Assembly: GCA_019416285.1 (NCBI GenBank)
Contig: DXXM01000006.1
Span: forward strand, 38,117-102,116
Direction of reading: 5' to 3'
Source of the DNA: Bacteroidales bacterium
Lineage (GTDB): Bacteria; Bacteroidota; Bacteroidia; Bacteroidales; Muribaculaceae
DNA length: 64,000 bases
A program made the position numbers and the translations under genes. Positions 1-7,969 of the stretch are shown here, piece after piece (the stretch's first letter is position 1; the number at the start of each line of letters is the position of its first letter). Below the pieces are notes generated by a model, which saw only the letters and a program-made list of their open reading frames with translations, had not been told where the DNA came from and ran no database searches.

Positions 1-235
1 TGATTGTGTCCGTGGCTGTCCCGTCGGCAAAGAGATCGAACTCACCCGGACGGTAGATGCCGTCTTTCAGTATCACCTCATCGCCCGGCTTCAATGTGCC
101 CGAACCGATTGTGTGTTTCAGCTCGCTGATTTCTGCCGGGGAATAATAATATTGCTTACCATTCGCCACTCCTGTGGCACCTCCGAGAAGGAGCATGGCG
201 GCGATTACAGATTTCAATCCTTTCATTGTTGTCAT
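1..235 (-). CDS. Secreted beta-helix protein, N-terminus only (PL6-like), cut by window edge
   Basis: Only the first 78 or so residues are in the window; the gene runs off the left edge. The protein begins with a signal peptide (MKGLKSVIAAMLLLGGATG) followed by a stretch with the GDEVILKDGIYRPGEF pattern, typical of the first coil of right-handed beta-helix polysaccharide lyases such as PL6 (chondroitinase B/alginate lyase). That assignment is by resemblance only. The start at 235 overlaps the stop of the upstream BNR_4 gene as ATGA, suggesting translational coupling; a second ATG lies at 226. It would be the last visible gene of the operon starting at 15701. Confidence 0.6.
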   Translation of the reverse strand, partial: MTTMKGLKSVIAAMLLLGGATGVANGKQYYYSPAEISELKHTIGSGTLKPGDEVILKDGIYRPGEFDLFADGTATDTI

Positions 236-1538
236 TTTTCAAAAATATCGTTCATCATATACATGTTGCGCGAACCTTCATGCAGGGTCTCCCGTCCCGG
301 CACTACCGGATTGGAAAACATCAGCAGTTTCAGTTCCGGACGCGCATCCTTTATCACATAGCAGCGCGAGAGGCTCACGGGTGTGGCGATTTCTTTCTCA
401 CGACTCACTGTCATTCCTCCGTCATCGGTAATGTGGGTGACCACACCCTTACCCATTGTCGAATAGATACGGAATTTCTCCGGGCCGAGCTTCTCGATGC
501 CGCGCGGCTCTCCGGCCGCAGCAAATGATGTGTGACACCATTTCTTTCCGTCCCAGGTAGCGAGACGCCCACCCCCTCCGAGGGATAATTGTAGTGGATG
601 ACGGGATAAGTATTGTCGCGGAAATGAACCGATACCTGCAGCCCGGCCGAGTGTCCCCGCTCGGGAATGGGTGTTTCCAGAGCCAGGCAATATTTATCGG
701 CTTCAATATTGTCGACCGTAGTACCTAAATCCCGTCCTTCCACATTATATATATGGTCGTTGGAGAGATCGAGATAGGCATAATAGACATTGCGTCCGTA
801 TGTGGCGTGGGCATGACGTCCGGCCTTCTCGCCACATACAGTCCAGGCAAGATGGATGCGACCGCTTCCGTCTGCACCTCCGCTCTGATAGGCAATCTGT
901 CCGTTATAGACCTCGGTCATGCTGTCGGTGACACGCGGATACGGGTCGATTACAAGCTGACGCGTCCATGTGCGCCCGCCGTCAGTCGATTTCACAAACT
1001 GGTACGGGCGGTCATCGGTATGGCCGTTGGACCTGCGAGTATCGCGGTAAAATACATAGAACTTGTTGTCGTCCGTAAGCACCGGAGCCGGATAGGAAGC
1101 TCTTTCGGCCTCGGCGATATAGGTGTCGGTCCATTCACCCTCCATGCTGTCGGGATTCGGAGAGACAGCCATTTTCAGAGTCGAGTTGTGACAGCCGTAG
1201 AACATATAGATTCTGTCATCCTTTCCGCGGAGGATGGAGGGATAATTGTGTTTGTCGGCAAAAGGTGAGCGGGCCACAATTTTTGTCTCGCTCCACCGGC
1301 CCGAAGAGTGGTCGAAGGCTTTCACAGCCGGATGGCTGTCGGCGCTCATCCAGCACACGAAAGTCTTGTCGGCTTTCTCGTCATAATAGCCTACGGGAAT
1401 CGGACGGCGGTCAGAACGGATGTTCGTACACTCTTCGACAAGTGTCACCACCGGTTCCGCACCCGAAACAAGAAGCGCCGACATGCCGAAGAGAGCCAGC
1501 GCGCAGATTGATTTGCTATTCATTTTCATCTGATTCAT
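232..1538 (-). pseudogene. BNR_4-type beta-propeller protein, frameshifted at a G5 run
   Basis: A secreted protein (signal peptide within MKMNSKSICALALFGMSALL) with repeated beta-propeller blades resembling BNR_4 proteins; motifs include NYPSILRGKDDRIYMFYG and KSTDGGRTW. Some BNR-type propellers are polysaccharide lyases (PL24/PL25), but I cannot assign a reaction. The frame breaks at the C5 run on the plus strand at 572-576: upstream the frame reads ...HYNYPSEG, and the plausible C-terminus (TWDGKKWCHTSF to NDIFEK) continues in another frame. One extra G would restore a protein of about 435 residues. This may be a real mutation or a homopolymer sequencing error. Possible starts are 1538, 1529 and 1523. 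It sits 5 bp after the GH105 gene. Confidence 0.7.
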
Positions 1539-1542
1539 CCGA

Positions 1543-2679
1543 TTATTTAATATTGGCAAGTTCAGTGGCACACCACAGCAGCGGCGCGTGGGCATGAAGG
1601 TCGCCGACTATGCGTTTGCGGTTCATATAATGGTTGCGGTCATTCTTGATATTGGTGCCCTCGCACACATCCACCACCTCATCGTCGGAATTGATGCGGC
1701 TCACGAGGCCGAGCCACCCTTTGCGCGCAACTTGAGCATAATCCTTAGCCTTGAGCCAGCCATTTTTGACTCCGACAATCATCGCGTATGTGAACATGGC
1801 AGTGCCCGAAGTCTCATTCCAGGTATCTTCGCCGTCGATGAGCTGATGCCACAGACCTTCCTTGCCCTGATATTTTTTTAGTGTGGCCATCATTGTACGG
1901 TATGCCTTCATGATGCGTCCGTAGTTGGGGTTATCCTCCGGAAGAGCCGAGAGGAGTTCGGCCATACCAGCGGCCATCCAGCCGTTGCCGCGCGCCCAGA
2001 AGAAAGGCGCTTCCGGAGAGTGGTAGAAAAGTCCGTTGGGGCGCTGGATTGCGTCGAGATACATCACCATCTCATTGGCTGCACGGTCGATATACTTGCG
2101 CTCGCCGGTGGCCTTGTAAGCCTGCGACTGGATGGTGGTAATCATAAACATATCGTCAATCCACACTCTCGTCTGCCATGAATAACCCTTGTCGGCATGT
2201 GCCTTCTGGTCAGGTTTTGCATCGGCGGGGGTCTCCCACTGCGAATCGGCATATCTCATTCCGAGCTCATAGCAGCGCTTGTCGCCCCGCTGCATGTAGA
2301 TTTCCAGCGGCACGGAACCAACCACATTGTAATCCACATGAACCATCTGCGGGAGCATGTGTTTTTCCTCACCGAACAGGGGTTCGAAACGCTTCACAAG
2401 GCCGTCGGTCATCTCGGTGCTCCCTATTGCCTTGGCAAACCACAGGGCGCCAAGCCAAGTGCAGGCATCGGGATAGGTGACATATTTCGGAGCCTTGTCA
2501 GCACGCGGATTGCCGAAGCGTGTATGAGGTGTGACCAGAAATTTATTGACTATGCGTGAGCCGACGTTTACGGGATCAGCCTCCGCAGGAAAATTTTTCA
2601 GTGGATTATCCTTGGCCGCCACATCGCCGCAGACGAGCATGACAGTCAGGAGGGGAAGAATGTAGTTTTTAAGTTTCAT
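1543..2679 (-). CDS. GH105 family unsaturated rhamnogalacturonyl/glucuronyl hydrolase
   Basis: 378 residues with a signal peptide (cleavage near residue 22), so probably periplasmic. GH105 enzymes remove the 4,5-unsaturated uronic acid left at the non-reducing end by polysaccharide lyases. The (alpha/alpha)6-barrel signatures are visible: VWIDDMFM at about 172-179, carrying the likely catalytic aspartate, and WARGNGW at 228-234. Length matches the single-domain family. It lies in the same operon as PL8 and SMP-30 genes, so the lyase upstream is a plausible source of its substrate. This is one of five GH88/GH105-type modules in the window. Sugar specificity (linkage to rhamnose, galactose or other) cannot be read from sequence. 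Confidence 0.85.
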   Translation of the reverse strand: MKLKNYILPLLTVMLVCGDVAAKDNPLKNFPAEADPVNVGSRIVNKFLVTPHTRFGNPRADKAPKYVTYPDACTWLGALWFAKAIGSTEMTDGLVKRFEPLFGEEKHMLPQMVHVDYNVVGSVPLEIYMQRGDKRCYELGMRYADSQWETPADAKPDQKAHADKGYSWQTRVWIDDMFMITTIQSQAYKATGERKYIDRAANEMVMYLDAIQRPNGLFYHSPEAPFFWARGNGWMAAGMAELLSALPEDNPNYGRIMKAYRTMMATLKKYQGKEGLWHQLIDGEDTWNETSGTAMFTYAMIVGVKNGWLKAKDYAQVARKGWLGLVSRINSDDEVVDVCEGTNIKNDRNHYMNRKRIVGDLHAHAPLLWCATELANIK

Positions 2680-2720
2680 GATGATTATTCAAGTTAGTAT
2701 TATTGTTGGTTTATGCAGAT

Positions 2721-3785
2721 TCAATCCTTTATATTGATTTCAGCGAGAGTATAGGGCTTATCATGTGAAGTATTCACCTTTCCGGGCCCTGTGACGGCAT
2801 CGAAACATGACACAATAAGCCGGCCGTTCCATACGATAGGCTCTCCGGGCTGGTCAAGGCCTCCGTTGCTGCCATCGCAGTCAGGACTTTCAGCTATCCG
2901 GCTGATTTTTCCTTCAGGCGTGATGCAGACTACACCATTCGTCGAGAAGTCAGCCACATACATGTTGCCTGTCGACTTATCTATACATATTCCGTCCACA
3001 CTTTTCATCAGAGTGGTATCCTGAGCCCATTTCTCTTTTCTCATTACTCCGCCGTCGTCATCCAAGGAGACTTTTATTATCGAGGCATCTCCGAAATTAC
3101 CGACATATAGATTACCGTCCTTATCGAAATCGAGGCCGTCCAGACCATAACGGACTTCAGGATTCTCGGTGACAACAGTAAAAAGCAGACAGCTGTCGAC
3201 TTCGGAGTTGGTGACGGCAATGTTGCTGTCATTCTCTGAAAATCGGTAAACACCACTGACCGTGCGGTCCGTCGATAAGGGAGACAAAATACTCTGTGTC
3301 ACATAAATCCATCCGTCACGGACCCGGACTCCATTGGGATGTTCCATTCCATAGGCAACAGTGACGGTATCCGCAAGCTCTCCCCGCTCATTAAAGGCCA
3401 GTCTGAGCACACGTCCCTGATTCCGACCGGCCTCAGAACCGGACCAGCCCTGATTGTCGCACACATACAAATCTCCGCTATCATTGAAGGCAATCCCCAT
3501 AGGCGCCGCAAGACCGGTGGCGTCAAGCGTCGGGACATCAATCCATTTTGAGATTTTTCCCTCCGGGCTAATGCGCATCAGGACCGCGGGCTTCTTCGTG
3601 TCGGCAAAATTCGGACATGCGAGTATCAGATTGCCGTCCTTATCCACTGCCATTCCGTCAGGAGTGGGACATGATTCCGGGAGTTCCACAAAAAGTGAAC
3701 TTTCCTTCATTCTTTCGGTTTGCCTGCTGTCACAGGAACTCAGCAACACAAGCGATCCGAGAAGCGTCAGAAATATTTTATTCAT
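2721..3785 (-). CDS. SMP-30/gluconolactonase-like lipoprotein
   Basis: 354 residues, with a lipoprotein signal (LVLLSSCDS, lipid cysteine near residue 19). The body has repeated beta-propeller blades of the SMP-30/gluconolactonase/LRE type: APMGIAFNDSGDLYVCDNQ, GLDGLDFDKDGNLYVGN and VDGICIDKSTGNMYVADF. SMP-30 enzymes hydrolyse sugar lactones with a bound divalent metal; whether this exported member is a lactonase, a lyase or a binding protein is unknown. Its start overlaps the stop of the PL8 gene by 4 bp (ATGA), so the two are probably made together and may act on the same sugar. Confidence 0.75.
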   Translation of the reverse strand: MNKIFLTLLGSLVLLSSCDSRQTERMKESSLFVELPESCPTPDGMAVDKDGNLILACPNFADTKKPAVLMRISPEGKISKWIDVPTLDATGLAAPMGIAFNDSGDLYVCDNQGWSGSEAGRNQGRVLRLAFNERGELADTVTVAYGMEHPNGVRVRDGWIYVTQSILSPLSTDRTVSGVYRFSENDSNIAVTNSEVDSCLLFTVVTENPEVRYGLDGLDFDKDGNLYVGNFGDASIIKVSLDDDGGVMRKEKWAQDTTLMKSVDGICIDKSTGNMYVADFSTNGVVCITPEGKISRIAESPDCDGSNGGLDQPGEPIVWNGRLIVSCFDAVTGPGKVNTSHDKPYTLAEINIKD

Positions 3786-5818
3786 ATTGCAAAGTGTTTG
3801 TATATTTTAGAAATCAGACCGGCTGAATCTTTTTCCAGCAGATAGATTCCGGGGGTCTCCGGATTAAATTCTTTACCTTCAATGTCAATAGGTCTGCCGG
3901 TGTAGGAAATGACCCATATCTCGGATTTCGGCGAAAGAATCTCGACAATCTGCGCTTCGGAATCATTGCGGTGGATTCGGAGATGTTTTTCGGGGTCAAA
4001 TTCAGCAGTCATCTTCTTGGAGGCGGTCGGAAGGACGAAATACTGATAAGAGGCATTTTCGGGCCTTATGCCGTGGCGAAGATGGAGCGACACGACTTCG
4101 CCTTCGACTGTTTCGGGGGCATACATTTTCATAAAGTCACTCCAACGACCCGTTTTCGTCCCCGCAAAAGCCACAAGCGGAGCTGTCGGTGCAATGACAT
4201 AACCGACGCTGTCGTGATGGAACTTCGTGAGACCTCCGTCAAAGCGCTCCTCGCCGTTCACTTCGCGCCACTTTCCGGTGTCAAGCACCGATAAGGCACC
4301 ATGTTTCAGCCGGGAGTCAACAGAGGTAGTGACGTCGAGCAGGCTGTCGGAGGTGATTCCGGAGGCAAGACAGAAAACATAATCATCAGTAAAGAACCAT
4401 GCCTTGCGCGCAGTCAGACCGTCGCGGTCAAGCGCCATTGCGCTGACACCGCCATTGCCATAGTCCACACCTCCGACCAGCGGACTTTTATTCCTCGATT
4501 TGTTCTGCCGGATGTTCGGAATCGGAGCGTCGTCCTCGTATGCGGTCACACCCGGAATCTTGCGCCAGTCCCAAAAGGGGAACACATTGCAGTATTCATC
4601 GCCTCTGACATAATAGAATGTCGCGCCGTCACCGAGATAATAACCCAAAAGATTATCTTCGTTGACAATCTCTGTCCCTATCACACGGCTCGACGACATC
4701 TTGAGCGAGGCCATCCAGCGCGGGCGGCGGTGTATCGTATAGTCCGACTCATAGAAATGCTTGTGACCCACAAGCGGATTACCCGCCTGCGGAAAACCGT
4801 CTATGCCGAGATCTGCGGCAGTAAAAGCAAGAGCGTATGCTTTATGCAGCTGGGCATTGTGAAACAACTGACGTCCGAGAGCACTGACATCCATATAGCG
4901 GTTCCATATCACCCATTTATAACCCTCGTTGATAAACGAGTGCAGAATATTTTCCTGAGCGTCATCGAGACGATAGGGAGTGCCGTCGAAGAGCTTGTGA
5001 TAAAAAGCCATGGTCGACACGTATGCCAGTCCATAGTTTCCGAATTGCTGCTGCGGGCCATGCTGATGGAAACTCCAGTCAGATTTTATGCCCTCGGCCC
5101 GACCGACGGCGATTTCCGACATGATAGTATCACGGGCCATCTTCACAAGGTTTTCGTCGCCCTGAAGGAGCCCTCTGAGGAGCACATTTCCGGCAAGCCA
5201 CACTTTATTCTGACCCGTCATTTTGAAACGCGCGGCCGAAACCACGTCTATTATGCCCTGCTTCTCCGGCTCCGTCAGTTCATCCTCTATCAATATGCAG
5301 GCGGGGCCGAGGGTTTTCGGCACACCGATTTCGTTCTGCCACCAGTTGAGGCATTTCGGCTTTGTCCTGAACCAGTAGGCCAGGGCCCGGTGGATTTTTT
5401 CTTTCAGCCCAGCCGAATTATACATGGCACTGCCCGGCGTCCTGTAAATCTTGACCATTTCAAGCACTCGGTCGGCATGTCGTTTCGGGTCCCAGCCGGA
5501 GCGCCGTTTATCCTCATAATTCAGATCGGACCATGAACCGTCGTCACGCAGTTTCGACAGGTAGCCCTCGATTTTGGCGACGTCGAAAGGATAGCGCTCA
5601 TGAAGCTCGATAACCACCTGGTCCGACATTTCAGTTTCGGGAGCTATGGTCAGGAGTCCGGCTTTCAGTGAATCGCGGTCCGATACGGCAGGCACGAGTA
5701 TAGCGCGGTAATTTGCCTTGATTTTTTCAAGGCCGTCGGGCTGCGTGACTTCGGCCCGTGACGGAAACGATACCGCCATTGATATGACAAGCGCTGCGGC
5801 TGCAATCAGTCTGTTCAT
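3782..5818 (-). CDS. PL8 family polysaccharide lyase (chondroitin AC/hyaluronate/xanthan lyase type)
   Basis: 678 residues with signal peptide. PL8 enzymes cleave uronic-acid-containing chains by beta-elimination. The family's catalytic block is clear: NWWQNEIGVPK near residues 155-165 (active-site Asn), SFHQHGPQQQFGNYG near 250-264 (His and Tyr) and YMDVSALGRQ near 310 (Arg). An N-terminal alpha-toroid is followed by beta-sandwich domains, as in chondroitin AC lyase, and the length fits. No sulfatases or GAG-type neighbours are present, so a chondroitin substrate is unlikely; a glucuronic-acid polysaccharide (xanthan-like or plant) fits the GH88/GH105 neighbours better. Its stop overlaps the SMP-30 start. 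A perfect inverted repeat and a TATATTTG box lie just upstream. Confidence 0.85.
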   Translation of the reverse strand: MNRLIAAAALVISMAVSFPSRAEVTQPDGLEKIKANYRAILVPAVSDRDSLKAGLLTIAPETEMSDQVVIELHERYPFDVAKIEGYLSKLRDDGSWSDLNYEDKRRSGWDPKRHADRVLEMVKIYRTPGSAMYNSAGLKEKIHRALAYWFRTKPKCLNWWQNEIGVPKTLGPACILIEDELTEPEKQGIIDVVSAARFKMTGQNKVWLAGNVLLRGLLQGDENLVKMARDTIMSEIAVGRAEGIKSDWSFHQHGPQQQFGNYGLAYVSTMAFYHKLFDGTPYRLDDAQENILHSFINEGYKWVIWNRYMDVSALGRQLFHNAQLHKAYALAFTAADLGIDGFPQAGNPLVGHKHFYESDYTIHRRPRWMASLKMSSSRVIGTEIVNEDNLLGYYLGDGATFYYVRGDEYCNVFPFWDWRKIPGVTAYEDDAPIPNIRQNKSRNKSPLVGGVDYGNGGVSAMALDRDGLTARKAWFFTDDYVFCLASGITSDSLLDVTTSVDSRLKHGALSVLDTGKWREVNGEERFDGGLTKFHHDSVGYVIAPTAPLVAFAGTKTGRWSDFMKMYAPETVEGEVVSLHLRHGIRPENASYQYFVLPTASKKMTAEFDPEKHLRIHRNDSEAQIVEILSPKSEIWVISYTGRPIDIEGKEFNPETPGIYLLEKDSAGLISKIYKHFAI

Positions 5819-5855
5819 CTTGGTAATAGGTTAAAGAATTTTGATTTACGGATAC

Positions 5856-5887
5856 AAATATAGGCTGAATCACTCCAGCCTATATTT
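5856..5887 (-). terminator. Perfect 12-bp inverted repeat overlapping a -7 box
   Basis: Arms AAATATAGGCTG (5856-5867) and CAGCCTATATTT (5876-5887) with an 8-nt loop lie between the six-hairpin gene and the PL8 gene. On the minus strand the hairpin follows the six-hairpin stop, so it may terminate or attenuate the operon. The plus-strand CAAATATA at 5855-5862 reads TATATTTG on the minus strand, a Bacteroides -7 consensus for the PL8 gene, so the repeat could instead be an operator. I cannot decide between these. Confidence 0.5.
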
Positions 5888-5913
5888 CAGATTTTTGCCA
5901 AAAACTATCAGAA

Positions 5914-7944
5914 TTATTTCCTCGGAAGTTCAATCCTCAAAGTGGCTCCGTCTTTAATCTTTTTGCTTATCAGGCACTTGCCTTCACGCATGATTCTGAC
6001 ATCCAGTTTATCCCCCTCGGCACGCGACACCTTGATATCGAAATCCGAGCCGAAGGCGCGCACTTTGTTGAGATTGGCATAAGTCCAGGCGGAAGGAAGA
6101 CGCGGTGTCATGTCAAACGACCGGAAACCGGTAGGACGGATTCCGAAAAGGCCCTCTGTGAAAATACGGCAGTAAAGTCCGCTTTCAGCTGAAAGATGAC
6201 GCTGGTCACCTTCGGGCCACGCTTCGATGGCATAGGGCACATGGTCGCCCAGCAGTCTGCGGCGCGAATAGCGCTGGAGAAAATCAAGACCTTTCTCCAC
6301 CTCGCCGGCGGCAATGGTGCCGCGAAGGGCATAGAGAGTCGAGCGGTCCCAGAATGTTTCGGTTCCGGCCTGCGTCAGCAAACCGTCGTCGGTCCAGAGA
6401 CGCGGCGAGAAAAGAGCCTCTATCGTGCCTTTCGCGCGGTCATTGATACCGACTGTGAGAGGCATACATATCCATGCGCGGAGTATGTCGTTGCCGTCGT
6501 AATATCTGTAGCTGTGATAGCCCTCGATTTCATAGCCGAAATGCGATTCGATGGCCTTGCGGAGCTCTGACGCCTGTTTTTTATAGTCGTTAAGTTTTGC
6601 GGAGGAAATTCCGAGCTCTTTTCCGAGATATGAGGCGGAGAGCAGAGCGTCGTAATAGAGCGAAGATGTGCAGAGATTGGCGTCGCCCGAGGGGAAACGG
6701 TTCTCGAGCTCGTCGGAATCAGACGCCACCACGCCTGCGGCGTTGAGCTTCCTACGGCAGTATTCGAGACACCATTCGATAAGAGGCCACAACTGGCGTG
6801 CTTCCTCCATATCAGCTCGAGCGAGAGCATAGCGCGCGGCGCCGTAGGCAATCATGGCGCCGTCGCCTCTGTCTTTCGCTCCGTGCCAGAATCCTACTCC
6901 TTCCGAGATGATGGAACTCGGGATAGGACGGTAGTCATCGTTCATATACCGCGCGAAATGACGGAATGAATTCAATGCCGACTGGTTGCCGATTTCATAG
7001 CCGAGGTAAGGGAAAAACGGGTTGATATATTCGGCCTGGTCATTGGCCCATACAGCAGCGTAGTAAGCCTCGCCGCCGGGTCCGTGCATCAGACCACCCT
7101 TGGTGTTGTAGATGCTTTCGGCACCGCGGAGTTTTGCAAATGAAAACATGGTGTTGAGAACGGAGTCGGGTGTGTCGAGCACGAGATTGTCCCACCAGCC
7201 TCTGATGAGAGCCCTGCGGCCGTCGCGCTGTGCGTCAGTGCTGACGCGACGCAGCGGCTCTTCCGACGCCTTCCGTGCGGAGTATATGGCGTTCATCTCG
7301 AATTTCTCTCCCGGTTTGAGAGTGAAAAGACCGTTTTTCGACAGCGACGCCTCTATGATGTACGAACCGTAGACTCCCGCCTCTTCCGGAGTGGTATATC
7401 TCACGCTCCACTCGGGCACACGGAGCGTGATTGGATTCTGCATATTGTTTGTGAAGGTGTATTCCTCACAGTAATAGGCTCCATTGATTGACGGATATAG
7501 CACTCTGCGGAGCGAGACGGCATTATCCACCTTCTTGCGGCGGTAAACATGGCTGAATGAACTTTCTACGGTCATTATGCCGTCGAATTTTATATTGCTG
7601 ACCTTCTCGTCTGTCATGTTCAGGTCGTCGATTGTCACGAGAGCCGGAATGTTGACATCGAAGCGCTGTTTGAGATTGTTTTGCGTCTTGTTGGGCTTCA
7701 TGCGCAGCATCGGAAAGACGAGACTGCGATTGAGCGAGAAGGCGCCGGAGGCATCCACTCCGTAGCGGAGAACTACGGAAATTTTCTGTCCGCTCATCTC
7801 AAGATGGTCGGAATGAGGGTCATTGGCCTTGATTTCCCAGTTTATCGCACCGTCGTCGGCAATACGCCAGCGGTCAGCGGCCGCTACGGGACTGACTGAC
7901 GACAGCATAACAAGCGATAATACAGTCAGTATGATTTTTTTCAT
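5914..7944 (-). CDS. Secreted six-hairpin glycosidase-like protein, family unassigned
   Basis: 676 residues, signal peptide of about 23 residues. An N-terminal beta-sandwich (about 25-250) is followed by a helical domain that looks like an (alpha/alpha)6 glycosidase barrel (about 260-600) and a short beta-rich tail. Acidic residues that could be catalytic occur in WANDQAEYINPFF (near 300), DSDELENRFPSGD and AGTETFWDRS. This layout is shared by clan GH-L/GH-M-like families (GH15, GH63, GH78 and relatives), but I do not recognise a named family. It is 25 bp upstream of nothing but the operon flow: the GH36 gene precedes it by 25 bp. Most likely an exo-acting hydrolase of the same glycan. Confidence 0.6.
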   Translation of the reverse strand: MKKIILTVLSLVMLSSVSPVAAADRWRIADDGAINWEIKANDPHSDHLEMSGQKISVVLRYGVDASGAFSLNRSLVFPMLRMKPNKTQNNLKQRFDVNIPALVTIDDLNMTDEKVSNIKFDGIMTVESSFSHVYRRKKVDNAVSLRRVLYPSINGAYYCEEYTFTNNMQNPITLRVPEWSVRYTTPEEAGVYGSYIIEASLSKNGLFTLKPGEKFEMNAIYSARKASEEPLRRVSTDAQRDGRRALIRGWWDNLVLDTPDSVLNTMFSFAKLRGAESIYNTKGGLMHGPGGEAYYAAVWANDQAEYINPFFPYLGYEIGNQSALNSFRHFARYMNDDYRPIPSSIISEGVGFWHGAKDRGDGAMIAYGAARYALARADMEEARQLWPLIEWCLEYCRRKLNAAGVVASDSDELENRFPSGDANLCTSSLYYDALLSASYLGKELGISSAKLNDYKKQASELRKAIESHFGYEIEGYHSYRYYDGNDILRAWICMPLTVGINDRAKGTIEALFSPRLWTDDGLLTQAGTETFWDRSTLYALRGTIAAGEVEKGLDFLQRYSRRRLLGDHVPYAIEAWPEGDQRHLSAESGLYCRIFTEGLFGIRPTGFRSFDMTPRLPSAWTYANLNKVRAFGSDFDIKVSRAEGDKLDVRIMREGKCLISKKIKDGATLRIELPRK

Positions 7945-7969
7945 CGTAGTTTACTGTTTTTATTGTTGT

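Noticed and set aside
4301..5536. Open frame of 411 codons on the plus strand
   Set aside because: It is antisense to the PL8 gene, has no signal or recognisable domain, and its codons mirror the strong minus-strand gene.
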